A DNA stretch of 64,000 bases from Diplonema papillatum (GCA_030068145.1 JAPJBO010000182.1:185001-249000); one strand, 5' to 3'. Positions 1 through 9,538 are shown, numbered from the stretch's first letter. The notes: a model not told the origin generated them from the letters alone. Translations and numbers: made by a program.

Positions 1-179
1 AAATGCCACCTCACCAGACCGCTGGCCTGCATGTGGAAGACCCTGGCTCACCCGAGCCAGCAAGAGTGCACCAGCAGACCACCAGGGCAAAAAAACACAA
101 ACCTCCAGAGCAAAAAAACAGCAAAAAAACAAAAAAACAAAAAAACAAAAAAACAAAAAAACAGGTAGGGTGCCAACAT

Positions 180-372
180 TGGGGGGGGGACAGGGTCTTT
201 ATTAGCGGCCCAGGGTCTTTATCCGCGGAAAAAAAGTCTTTATTCGCGCCCAAAAAGTCTTTATTCGCGCCCAAAAAGTCTTTATTCGCGCAAAAGTGGC
301 TTTTTACGCGGAAAAAGCGCTCTTTTCGCGGGAAAAAAGTCTCTATTAGCGCTCGCTAATAGAGACTTTTTC
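180..372. repeat. short tandem array with terminal hairpin
   Basis: A run of about seven degenerate 20-22 bp units of the form AAAAAGTCTTTATTCGCGCC, drifting to variants with TCTCTATTAGCG. The last unit folds back on itself: CTCTATTAGCG is followed by CGCTAATAGAG, a near-perfect hairpin at about 341-369. A related array in the same orientation lies at 2820-2915. Upstream (1-180) is mainly an A-rich tract with AAAAAAC units. No coding signal was seen. Confidence 0.75.
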
Positions 373-469
373 CGAAGTTTCAGAAAAATTTGCACGGCGG
401 TCAAAAATTTCGTCAAATTTTTGGGCTAAATTTTTGGGTCTCAAATACCCCGAGATGGACAACCGACTC

Positions 470-860
470 CAGATACACAAACTCTTTCGAACGCTGCACA
501 CGGGTATCCTTCAAGTGACCTCTAACTATCATGTTGCATAAGGCGTTATCCGGATCTGAAAGCCGAAGACTTTGTAACACTTTACCGCAACCGAGGTCGC
601 GAACCGGGTTCGGCTTGCACTGCAAAAGCAGCATAATTGTGTCTTGCGCACGAGCGCGGAAATCCGCCACCCGCCATTCGGCTAGATATTGCAAGAACAC
701 AATTGCGAAGCGTACTGCAAACGGATAGTGTTACGAAGGCGAACGAATCATGCGGGAACCTATGGAGGGGCCCCTCGACAGCTTTCAGAACACGGCAGAG
801 TGAGCCACGATACGGATAAGCGTGTGCACATTCTACTTCCGGTTGATCTGCATTTCCCGA
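470..860. repeat. direct repeat, left copy (partner at 1428-1785)
   Basis: About 310 bp from CAGATACACAAACTC to CTCGACAGCTTTC recurs at 1428-1739 with few differences. After a roughly 30-bp gap the match resumes over GGATAAGCGTGTGCACATTC. Spacing between copies is about 957 bp. Neither copy has clear LTR hallmarks (no TG...CA ends, no primer-binding site seen), so this is called a duplicated dispersed repeat. Confidence 0.8.
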
Positions 861-1427
861 ACGCAAGCGAAGGACGGTGGGCTAACAACCCAAATGGCCA
901 CAGACGGAGTCTGAGGCTCTCCACATTACATCACGCAAGAATGGCTGATTCCTTCCTGAAGTCATCGGCTGTCTTTGTGCCCACAGGAAGCGCGAACTGA
1001 ACGCAAGGACCTTCCAGACGTGGAACACTGTACGGAGAGAAGACCACGCAACGGAGCAGGCGCCCACAAGTAGTTTCTAACAGGACTAATCCCTCACACC
1101 GAAGTGATCATGAGTTGCCTTAACGAAACGAACCTTGTGGAGCTGAACTCAGGCTGATAGGTGGGCCGTCTACAACTTAGCACCGGTCAGCAAGTAAACG
1201 TATCCGACCCCTGGCACAGAAGGCACGCGGTGGCTATCGGTAAACTGCATCGCGCACTCAGACAGAATTGACAGCATGTACTTGGAACCCCTTCTCACGA
1301 TCAGTAACCTGGACGACAATTACGCCGGAAGAAAGAAAGGACTGACGAATATCCTCGGGCTGCTTCGAAAATCTTCACACAAAATACATGGGTCAAAAGG
1401 GATTCCCCCCCAGAAAAAAAAGACACC
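861..1427. other. no gene seen between the two direct repeats
   Basis: Unique-looking sequence with only short unconvincing open frames on either strand. A C-run followed by an A-rich stretch lies at about 1407-1425. Nothing recognisable. Confidence 0.5.
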
Positions 1428-1785
1428 AGATACGCAAACTCTTTCGAACGCTGCACACGGGTATCCTTCAAGTGACCTCTAACTATCTGTTGCATACGCG
1501 TATCCGGATCTGAAAGCCGAAGACTTTGTAACACTTTACCGCAACCGAAGTCGCGAACCGGGTTCGGCTTGCACTGCAAAAGCAGCATAATTGTGTCTTG
1601 CGCCCGAGCGCGGAAATCCGCCACCCGCCATTCGGCTAGAGTGCAAGAACACAATTGCGAAGCGTACTACAAACGGATAGTGTTACAAAGGCGAACGAAT
1701 CATGCGAGAACCTATGGAGGGGCCCCTCGACAGCTTTCGGATAAGCGTGTGCACATTCTACTCCCGTTTGATCTGCATTTTCCAC
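1428..1785. repeat. direct repeat, right copy (partner at 470-860)
   Basis: Second copy of the duplicated block. Relative to the left copy it lacks about 30 bp after CAGCTTTC and has small indels (for example CTATCTGTTGCATACG against CTATCATGTTGCATAAGG). Confidence 0.8.
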
Positions 1786-1839
1786 CTTTGCCCCCCTTTC
1801 TTTGATCTGCGGTGTGTATTTGCAAAACAGCTCCGGCAC

Positions 1840-2272
1840 GGCGGGTTTGCGGCGTTTGCGGGTTATGGTATGCGGGTTTGCGGGGTTTGCGGGTTAGGGT
1901 ACGCGGGTTTGCGGGGTTTGCGGGTTAGGGTAAGCGGGTTTGCGGGTTTGCGGGTTAGGGTATGCGGGTTTGCGGGTCTCGGTATGCGGGTATTAGGGTT
2001 GGCGGGTTTCGGGTATGCGGGTTGCGGGATTTGCGGGTTAGGGTATGCGGGTTTTGCGGGTTGCGGGTTAGGGTATGCGGGTTGCGGGTTTGCGGGGTTT
2101 GCGGGTTAGGGTACGCGGGTTTGCGGGTTAGGGTAAGCGGGTTTGCGGGTCTCGGTATGCGGGTATTAGGGTTGGCGGGTTCGGGTATGCGGGTTTGCGG
2201 GGTTTGCGGGTTAGGGTATGCGGGTTTGCGGGGTTTGCGGGTTAGGGTATGCGGGTTTGCGGGTCTGGGTAT
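1840..2272. repeat. GCGGGTTTGCGGGTTAGGGT minisatellite, telomere-like
   Basis: A G-rich, strongly strand-asymmetric array built from GCGGGTTT, GCGGGTTAGGGTAT and GGGTCTCGGTATGCGGGT pieces. GTTAGGGT, which contains the TTAGGG telomere hexamer, occurs about ten times. Larger blocks also repeat, for example the GGGTATTAGGGTTGGCGGG segment near 1988 and again near 2160. Long open frames on both strands here are by-products of the repeat. Confidence 0.85.
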
Positions 2273-2699
2273 GCCAGCCTCCAGTGATAAGAGGCGCTCT
2301 GCTGTGGCGGCCCTAACTCCGCGACTGTGCCGGGGTGTCGTATCGTCATCGGGCACGATGGTCGCTGGAGCTTGGGGGCTTCTGGTGGAAGTGGCGCAGG
2401 GTGTAGGGCTGCAGCCTGACGGTTTGGAGGTTGTTGATCGGGGGGATGGGAAGCTGGTTTGGAAGTGGCGGTGCAGGTGGCATGGTGGCGAACCCCCTCC
2501 CGCAAGATCTCGAGCTTGGGAAGTAGAAACTCGCTATCGGTTAGTCGTGATGAAAGAGTATAGTGTACAAAGCAATTTACGTGTACAGCAAAGCGATTTA
2601 CAATAGTTGCGTTGATCAAAGCAGCTTGAGGATCCGGGATTCAAGGGTCGTATCTGTGGTTATCAGGGTGTGTGTTTATCAATGGGGGTTGGTCTGTGT

Positions 2700-2925
2700 T
2701 CTGGGTTTGGGCAATTTTTTGACCAGAAAATTTCGACCAAAAATTTTGACCAAAATTTTTGACCAAAAATTTCGACCATAAAATTTTGGCCAAAAATTTT
2801 CGACCCAACTTTCACAACTTTTTCCGCGGGAAAAAGTCTCTATCCGCGGGAAAAAAGTCTCTATTCGCGCCGAAAAAGTCTTTATTCGCGCCGAAAAAGT
2901 CTTTATTCGCGCCCAAAAAAAAGGG
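2700..2925. repeat. GACCAAAAATTT array followed by a TCTTTATTCGCGCC array
   Basis: At 2715-2805 a 14-16 bp unit GACCAAAAATTTC(G) is repeated about six times. At 2818-2915 the same 20-22 bp unit as in 180-372 returns, ending in a poly-G run. The region 372-425 next to the left array carries related GGTCAAAAATTT sequence, so the two arrays frame the first 2.9 kb. Confidence 0.7.
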
Positions 2926-3950
2926 GGGGGGGGTAGGTATACTATAGGTACTAATCTTAGCACCAACAACCGTATCATTATCAGCACACAAAAAAAACCC
3001 TTGCACTCTAAAGAAAACCGTACACCGCGAGAGTAGGAGAAAGTAGCAAAAGGGAAAACTAGAGTTTTCGTTGACCGCACTACCCTGAGCCCAAATCCCG
3101 GACGTGGTTTCAAGCGGCAAATCGGCAAATGATCATGATCGGAAGGTCCTACTTTGGGCGGTTCAGTTTGGTTAGGTTGAATTGGCTTCACACTTTCCCT
3201 TTGATGTCATGCGTGTTGTGCCTCAGCATTTGGTGAAATCCGACCAACCAAAGCAAAGGACAAGGATAGTTCGTGACAATTCGTTTGCAGGTTACTGAGG
3301 GAATTGGCACAGCGGATTGTTCGACGTGCTTGATAACAAATCATCAGCAGGCCGCAGTTAGTGATAAAGGATAAAGCAATTTCGCACCCTCCCTTGCCCC
3401 CGTGATCGCCTTGGTGGGCGTTGATACGCCCAAACCATTCCTTTCATCCCGTTTGCAAGTTCGTTAGTTGTTAGGTTGAATTGGCTTCACACTTTCCCTT
3501 TGATGTCATGCGTGTTGTGCCTCAGCATTTGGTGCAATCCGACCAACCAAGCAAAGAACAAGAGGAGAGTTCGTGACAATTCCCTCGATCATTGCGTGTG
3601 GTTAGAAAAAACCCCGTGGCAAAATCGAACCGTCAATTGTGCTCCCCTTCTTCACACCTCGGACCTGCGTGCTTATACACGAGGTCTGCCGGCGGAAGGG
3701 AAGGAATGTGCTTCCACATTCGTGCCCTTCATGCACAAGGGGGAAAATCGCAAAACGTATTTATATGGGTGGAGGCTCATTGGAATGGGTTCTGGTTTTG
3801 AGGAATAAGGGAGGAGCAAGGTTTTTGCGGTGGTTTCCGTCGGGTAGATTGTGCTACCTCCGTTCTATAGGGATGGGTAAGAGGGGTAGTATTAAGGGTC
3901 GGGTAGTTCCGGCCTTGAGGTTCCAAAGACGTAACAGACTTGGAAGTTGA
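2926..3950. other. dispersed and duplicated sequence, no convincing gene
   Basis: Contains a duplicated block: the GAATTGGCTTCACACTTTCC to CCGACCAACCAA segment at about 3178-3252 recurs at about 3477-3548. The stretch at 3105-3170 (GGCAAATGATCATGATC, then GGTCCTACTTTGGGCGGTTC) is a dispersed repeat also seen at 52395-52465 and, more diverged, at 25590-25630. Open frames of about 110 codons exist but resemble nothing known. Confidence 0.6.
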
Positions 3951-4084
3951 ATAGGCGCCGAAGGAGGGCGCTCTGGCGGCCGAGATCTTTGTCGCGTTTA
4001 ACCTTTTTTTTTCTGTTTCCGACGACGATTTTTTTTTTTTTTTTCATTCTTCTTCTTCTAAGACACCCCGCCCATGACACTTTT

Positions 4085-4410
4085 GGTACCAGGGAAAGCC
4101 TGCTACACGGGAGCCAAGCTTCACGTGTTCGGCGGTACTGCAGAGCCACGGGCCTACGGGTCAAGTGGCTACCGATTTCCCAAACTAAAGCATCAAGGCT
4201 TGGCGCACCTTGGGGCTTGGCGCTTGCGCTGAACACAAGCTCGTCGAGACGGTCAGCCACAGGGCAGAGCGGACGGGGTTGTGGCACTGTGCTGCCTCCG
4301 ACTCAAGCTTTGCAAGCTGTGGTTGACCGTCACGTTCCTGGACCGGGAGCGGCCTTTTTCTTTTTTTTTTTTTTTTTTTTTTTCTTCTTCTTTCTTCTTC
4401 TTCTTCTAAG
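4085..4410 (+). mobile_element. SINE-like element, full-length copy
   Basis: Core of about 270 bp beginning GGTACCAGGGAAAGCCTGC and ending GGGAGCGGCC, followed by a long pyrimidine tail (T-run then TTCTTC). The same core occurs at 11249, 12075, 18158, 21952, 40350 and inverted at 39688; 5'-truncated copies lie at 16747 and 21706. This copy has TTCTTCTTCTAAG on both sides, but because the tail itself is TTC-rich the duplication is not decisive here. I could not convincingly assign tRNA-type A and B boxes. Confidence 0.85.
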
Positions 4411-4667
4411 TCGGGGGGACTCTAGCACTTTGTCTGACCAAGCAAAAAAGCCGGTTTCAGCCAAAAACCCGGTTTTGGGGCTCTGCGGTGCCTGTGGGTG
4501 TCTGAGTGCCTGGAACCGTCGCCCCGCACACGCAAACAACGAAGGGGCGTGCTGGGATATAGGCTTGCGGTGGCGGTGTGCACGTCTATCAAACTACGGA
4601 GGTGGTGAGTAAATAGCTTCGAATGGCAGTGGCGCGCCGTGACGCGCCACGTAACTGCAGTGCTGTA

Positions 4668-4719
4668 CACTGAAGGGCAACCCGCAAGATTTGTTAGTAC
4701 GAAAATTTAAAAAAAAAAA
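4668..4719. repeat. short conserved segment flanking the retrotransposon
   Basis: ACACTGAAGGGCAACCCGCA followed by AGATTTGTTAGTACGAAAAT matches 60853-60890 closely. It sits immediately before the left end of the YR retrotransposon, which appears to have inserted next to it after a short A-run. Function unknown. Confidence 0.5.
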
Positions 4720-4858
4720 GAAGACTTTAAGTTCGTACTGAATGCGAATGACAGAGAACTAAATAGTCTTTTATTTTCGATTAGTCAACCTCGGCGACCG
4801 CGCAGGAAACGTCTTCGAAGAAGAAGTCTCACGTACACTACGTACAGAGAAAAGTTTC
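4720..4858 (+). repeat. split direct repeat A1 of YR retrotransposon
   Basis: 139 bp from GAAGACTTTAAGTTCG to GAGAAAAGTTTC, identical by eye to A2 at 9400-9538. Marks the left end of the element. Confidence 0.92.
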
Positions 4859-4865
4859 GACAGGG

Positions 4866-5036
4866 CAGGCAACCCGTAAGTCCCTCAATCTGGGCAGGGA
4901 AAGTAAGTCCCTAAGTCCCGTAAACTGGGCAGGCAACACGAGTCCCTAAGTCCCCTGATCTGGGTAGGCAACACAAGTCCCTAGATTCCTCAGTCGGGGC
5001 AGGCACACACAAGTCCTTAAAGTCCTTGATCTGTCA
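4866..5036 (+). repeat. leader tandem repeat upstream of gag
   Basis: Four degenerate units of about 40-48 bp, each with GGGCAGGCAACAC...AAGTCCCTAAG...TGATCTG. They lie between A1 and the gag ATG, so they belong to the 5' untranslated leader. They may serve in RNA packaging, translation or transcription; nothing in the sequence decides which. Confidence 0.7.
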
Positions 5037-5126
5037 GATCAACACCAAGGCCACGTCAAGGAGATCCACATCCTTCAGGTTGAACTACCATAGTCACCAA
5101 AGGAAAGAGGCTCACACAAAGCGAAC

Positions 5127-6353
5127 ATGGACCGTGTATCCTTTGTCCTCGCCAACAAGGCCGACGTGCGTGAAGCCGCCACGGTGAAAAACGCGTTGCC
5201 CGGAGCAGTAGAAGCAGGAATTAGTCAGCACGCAAGCGACCTGTACGACGAATTCGTCCGGTCAGCCGACGCGGAGCAGGACCCTGTGAAGAGAGCGTCA
5301 CTCGCGGTGGTCAGTCTCGAGCTGTGCGCGTTAAAAACGCAGATGAACCCCCCGTCGGTAGAGGAGGTGAAAGAACTGATGGCCGACCTCCATAAATGGA
5401 ACATGCCAGACATGGAAAGCATGGCCAGGATAGACGTACCGGTTGCCGACTTAAAAAGAGAGCGAATGAGTCTGGCAAACATAGGTAGTATCCGTGAGAT
5501 CGGGACGAAGTTGAAGGTACAAGACGAAGGCGGAAAAACGAAGGGTGACCCGCGAAAAACGGTCAACATCGACCAAAGGCTGAAACAGCTGAACCTGCAC
5601 GACATACCGAGCGTGTTAAAACCGGATGGACCCCTCGTGAAGGCGATCCTCCTCCAGATGGAATCCGGTGTCAGGTTGCCGCTAGACTTCTCACCGAAGA
5701 AGGCTCCTCTTTTCCCGACGAGGGCGGCAGATGCTTTCAACATCACTTTTTCGCCGATACCAGCAAAGGTAGACGAGGCAGTGTACGAAGAAGCGAAGAA
5801 GCAAGTAGGACAGGCGGCTGACACAGCGCACAAAAACATCCTGCTCGAAGTATCGTCGAAGATGGATAAAGAGATGATGCCCAGCACTACGCATATACTG
5901 ATGCGGATTCGGCACGCGATAGCACTGCTGGTGTGTGAGGCGGTTCCTCAAAAGGAGCAGCTTAGGCTGATCGTCATGGTAGCCAGCCAAATCCCGCTGG
6001 TGGCATCACACACAAGTGCTAACAACTGCTACATGGCGGCGGTAAAGTACGAGGAATACGCCATGAAGAGAGCGACGGACCTATCTCGCGACGTTTCGGT
6101 AGAGGAGACGATGCACACTCTCGTCAGGGTGGAGTCCGACACGGTCAAGGCGTTTAAGGAAAAGGTGGAGCTCCAACGCGAGCACGCAAAAATCACGAAG
6201 CAGACCGTGGCCGCCACGAAGCCGACTCTGGTCACCAAGAATCGCAACGTGACACACCCAGACTCGCAAAGGTACGAGCCATACGGCAAGACCTCTGGGA
6301 AAGGTGGATTGAACAAGCCGGGACACAAAGGCAGATATCAGCAAAGAAACTGA
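5127..6353 (+). CDS. Gag-like protein of YR retrotransposon
   Basis: A 408-residue protein from the first ATG after the leader repeats (context GCGAACATGG), ending in TGA. It is expected to form or bind the cytoplasmic ribonucleoprotein of the element. Most of the chain looks helical and charged. The C-terminal 30 residues are basic and rich in Gly, Lys, Arg and Gln, as expected for nucleic-acid binding; no CCHC zinc knuckle is present. Assignment as Gag rests on position (first gene after A1, directly before RT) and the basic tail, not on a recognised domain. The downstream RT frame is in the same phase and no other stop separates them: after the TGA at 6351-6353 the frame stays open into the polymerase. 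Codon use looks like that of the RT gene, consistent with one transcription unit. Confidence 0.85.
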   Translation: MDRVSFVLANKADVREAATVKNALPGAVEAGISQHASDLYDEFVRSADAEQDPVKRASLAVVSLELCALKTQMNPPSVEEVKELMADLHKWNMPDMESMARIDVPVADLKRERMSLANIGSIREIGTKLKVQDEGGKTKGDPRKTVNIDQRLKQLNLHDIPSVLKPDGPLVKAILLQMESGVRLPLDFSPKKAPLFPTRAADAFNITFSPIPAKVDEAVYEEAKKQVGQAADTAHKNILLEVSSKMDKEMMPSTTHILMRIRHAIALLVCEAVPQKEQLRLIVMVASQIPLVASHTSANNCYMAAVKYEEYAMKRATDLSRDVSVEETMHTLVRVESDTVKAFKEKVELQREHAKITKQTVAATKPTLVTKNRNVTHPDSQRYEPYGKTSGKGGLNKPGHKGRYQQRN

Positions 6354-6578
6354 CTCACCGTCTCAGAGACCACACGATCCAACGTCGCACAAACACCTAT
6401 CCTCTTTCATCCAGCCCTTCAGACGTCTTCTTCACCACCACGCGGCTCAAGCCATAAGCTGTGGCTTCGGTGTGAAGGCCCGTCGCAGAAGAACCAAGGG
6501 TCGCCTTTCCGTTCCGTCAACGATCATGATCCTCTGCAGAAACAGAAGGGCGTGTTTTACTCGTTCCAGGCAAGTTCG

Positions 6579-8591
6579 ATGGAAGAACACGCTGCGATGA
6601 CGGCAACAATTAAGTCGCACACATTTATGGCATCGCAGCTGGATCCTGATCTTCAACAGTGCATCCGTGTATACGCTTACAACACGACAGCAGAGAACCG
6701 GAACTTTCGAGCATGCCGCATCCTGTATTGGGCGGATAGGGCAGAGAAGAACAGAGCAGATAAAGCACGTTTCGACTCGTTCTTCGACACGAACCACCCG
6801 GCATATGCCATCGCGAGCAGGATCAACGTACCTGTCGTTGAAGAAGTTCTCGAGCTGATTGGTGCCGCAAAACCGGGAGTAAAGAACGAGTTCGTCCGAA
6901 GGTTAGGATTCGGTTTCCCGGTGGTGGACGATTTATGCGAAGAAGGAGTGTTTGATATCAACCCGGAGAACAGGAGTGCAAGGAAAAAATATATCTCAAC
7001 GAAGAAGGCACTGCAGAACAACCAGCAGCTTCTACTGGCGTCCCTGAGGCAACAAAGCCTACGTGACGGGAACCTGCACGAGATCTCCGCCCAGCTGAAG
7101 ATGGAAGTTGAGAAAGGATGGCTGGAAGGTCCGTTCTCGACAGAAACCCTCCCCGTGGAGCAGTTCATCCCGATACGGAGATTTATCGTCATCCAAGGCG
7201 ACAAGCACCGTGGTTGTGACAACGGTCGAGCAACGAACCGAATAACCAGGGTGCACTCTCCTATAACCTTGTTAGGAGTTGACAACGTGGTGGCAACGTC
7301 CGTCGCATTGTTCCAACATGGGGTCGAGCAGCAGTCACAGGCGGTCCTGGACCAGTCGGATGCCTACAAATCGTTAATAGCTGACAAGACTCAACGAAAG
7401 TATGCTGTCATCGTCGCGATGAATGCAGAAACTAAGCAGCTGGAACTCTACCTGAGTAATGTTCTATGTTTCGGGACAGAGTCTGCAGTTCTCGACTACA
7501 ACTGTTTATCAAGATTCATCACAGCGGCGGCGCGACGAATCATGGGGATCCCAGCGTCAGGATATTTCGATGACTTCCACATGCTTGGAAGAGAAGACGA
7601 CATCGCACAAATGGCGAACGACTTCCAGGAGTTTTTCTCGATGATCATCGGACTAATCTTCAAGGAGAAGAAAAAGAGGATAGGACAGCGGACGCAGTAT
7701 CTGGGCGTTTGCATCGACGTCTCTTCTCCCGGAACACTGTCGCTGTCGATAACGAGCGAACGGGCAGAGAAGCTGAGAAGAACGCTGCAAGAGTGCTTGC
7801 GCGAAGACGCATTGTCCCCGCAAATGGCGGGCAAGCTAGTTGGACAGCTGAGTTTCGTGCAACAACACATGACAGGCGCAGTGGGGAGAGCGCTCCTCCA
7901 TCCAATCCGGTCACGACAATACACCAAGGTGAACGTAACGAAACTGGGTGGACGACTGCGGGCTGCGCTCGGCTGGTGGGTTCAGGCGTTGTCCCACTCC
8001 CGTTTTCAGCGTCGAATCGACCTGAAGACCATCTCCACGCCTCGGACGCCCATCGTCGTTTACACAGATGCAACCTTGGGCCAGCTAGGCTTCTGCATCG
8101 CGTATAAGGAGTACCGATACTACGGAAACGCGTACTCAGCAGTGACGCCGGCGAATCACAACCGACACATCGTGGAACAGAACGACACGGAGAACATACA
8201 GCTGTATGAAACTGAAGTCGTAGTCGCGATACAGTGCTTCATGAACGATAATCATGAAACCCTGTTTCCCTCGTCGGTCCTTGAGGATGATTTCAGGAAC
8301 ATCCCGAAGTATTACTTTGTTGACAACGTGTGCTCTCAGGCCACATTAGTCAAGGGGTTCTCGAAGAACCCGCTGTTCAACCACTTAGTCCAAAACTTTT
8401 GGTTCGAAGCAGTATCCTCAGGGTCTATGGAAGTGTGGCTTGAGAGAGTTGAATCGGCTCATAATCTGGCCGACCTTCCTTCGCGGCAGATGGGCCGAAT
8501 CAAGTTCCTCGAGGAAATGGGATATAAATACATCCCACACTTTGAAAGCGTCCTGTTCACAGAAAGGATGAAGAACCTAAGCACCTCGTAG
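6579..8591 (+). CDS. reverse transcriptase-RNase H of YR retrotransposon
   Basis: Copies the element RNA into DNA and degrades the RNA strand. From the first ATG (6579) the protein has about 670 residues; the frame is open from 6354, right after the gag stop. A linker of roughly 160 residues precedes the RT fingers (FIVIQGDKHRGCDNG, near 7177-7221, the DIRS-type motif around the first catalytic Asp). The palm motif is GYFDDFHML (about 7558-7584), an F-DD form of YxDD, followed by a KKKRIGQRTQYLGV thumb-side segment. RNase H follows with its acidic residues in order: YTDAT (about 8059), ETEVVVAI (about 8208), FVDN (about 8320) and NLADLPSR (about 8463). No methyltransferase-like domain follows, unlike Dictyostelium DIRS-1. 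The frame ends with TAG. All catalytic residues are present, so it may be functional. Confidence 0.95.
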   Translation: MEEHAAMTATIKSHTFMASQLDPDLQQCIRVYAYNTTAENRNFRACRILYWADRAEKNRADKARFDSFFDTNHPAYAIASRINVPVVEEVLELIGAAKPGVKNEFVRRLGFGFPVVDDLCEEGVFDINPENRSARKKYISTKKALQNNQQLLLASLRQQSLRDGNLHEISAQLKMEVEKGWLEGPFSTETLPVEQFIPIRRFIVIQGDKHRGCDNGRATNRITRVHSPITLLGVDNVVATSVALFQHGVEQQSQAVLDQSDAYKSLIADKTQRKYAVIVAMNAETKQLELYLSNVLCFGTESAVLDYNCLSRFITAAARRIMGIPASGYFDDFHMLGREDDIAQMANDFQEFFSMIIGLIFKEKKKRIGQRTQYLGVCIDVSSPGTLSLSITSERAEKLRRTLQECLREDALSPQMAGKLVGQLSFVQQHMTGAVGRALLHPIRSRQYTKVNVTKLGGRLRAALGWWVQALSHSRFQRRIDLKTISTPRTPIVVYTDATLGQLGFCIAYKEYRYYGNAYSAVTPANHNRHIVEQNDTENIQLYETEVVVAIQCFMNDNHETLFPSSVLEDDFRNIPKYYFVDNVCSQATLVKGFSKNPLFNHLVQNFWFEAVSSGSMEVWLERVESAHNLADLPSRQMGRIKFLEEMGYKYIPHFESVLFTERMKNLSTS

Positions 8592-8629
8592 TGGTTCTGA
8601 TAACGTCGTTTCCGTCCTAGTGGGGGGCA

Positions 8630-8995
8630 ACACAACCTGGCATCGCATGAAAGTCAGGTCGCCCGCTGAACACGTCAACGTTTCTTCCTCCCACCGGCGC
8701 ATAGAGTCTGGCATAGCATAAATGTCAGTTCTTCATCTTCTGCCCTGACATCGCATAAATGTCAGTTCTTCGTCTTCTTCTTCTGAAACATGTCTGCGAC
8801 TGTTCCACACAACTCGAAAAGTTGCCTAGACATGATTGTCAGGTAGTCAACAAATGCCAACGTGCAGTCCTCTCCCCTTGAGCATCGCAACTTGAGACTA
8901 GCTTGAATAAAACTTCCTATTCTGCAACACGTCTATGACAACGCATCCCAACTCGAAAAGAGACAACCCAGGCATCGCATAAATGTCTTCAAGGT
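8630..8995 (+). repeat. hairpin-forming repeats between RT and B1
   Basis: Five or so degenerate copies of a short unit around GGCATCGCATAAATGTCAG. In the best copies TGACAT and ATGTCA pair around CGCATAA (for example 8749-8767). They follow the RT stop codon and precede B1. Spacing is irregular (60-120 bp). Probably an RNA structure in the untranslated region; role unknown. Confidence 0.6.
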
Positions 8996-9161
8996 AGTGG
9001 CATAACCATCAGCTAACGTAGCGAACCCGAAAACACTCGGAAAGAAGCGCAGATGAGTCGAGAAGCTTTCAGCAACCTTCCCTTTGCTGTTCCCGGTCAC
9101 AGAGCTAAGATCAACACATCTCTCTTTCTGCGATGGGACCAGGTGGACAGAGATCTGCGAA

Positions 9162-9399
9162 GGGGGTGGAAACATCTCTGTCGAAGACCTGGATTCCTCA
9201 GTTTCGGAGCGTACCAGATGCAGATCTTACTCGGAGTGGCTCTGCGTATCGTCCGAACTTACCCATCGCAGACGAGTCGTCCAGGAAGAAAGACTCGCCA
9301 AAAGATAGTATGAAGATGTTATGTCTTGTAACACAGGGAGCTGCGCAGGGCTTGCGCCATCACTGCCGTCTGAGACGAAGAGTTGACCGCGAAAATAAA
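9162..9399 (+). repeat. split direct repeat B1 of YR retrotransposon
   Basis: 238 bp from GGGGGTGGAAACATCTC to CGCGAAAATAAA, repeated at 10706-10943 with one visible substitution (GCCATCAC against GCCAACAC). It abuts A2 without spacer. Confidence 0.92.
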
Positions 9400-9538
9400 G
9401 AAGACTTTAAGTTCGTACTGAATGCGAATGACAGAGAACTAAATAGTCTTTTATTTTCGATTAGTCAACCTCGGCGACCGCGCAGGAAACGTCTTCGAAG
9501 AAGAAGTCTCACGTACACTACGTACAGAGAAAAGTTTC
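9400..9538 (+). repeat. split direct repeat A2 of YR retrotransposon
   Basis: Identical by eye to A1 (4720-4858). It lies directly upstream of the recombinase ATG at 9559. Confidence 0.92.

Noticed and set aside
470-1785. LTR retrotransposon with 350-bp LTRs
   Set aside because: No TG...CA ends, primer site, polypurine tract or coding sequence between the copies.
5127-8591. Reassignment of UGA to a sense codon in this organism
   Set aside because: Gag, RT, YR and ankyrin genes encode Trp by TGG and are not interrupted by TGA internally; TGA appears only at gene ends, and one ankyrin gene has tandem TGAs. Readthrough is the more economical idea.
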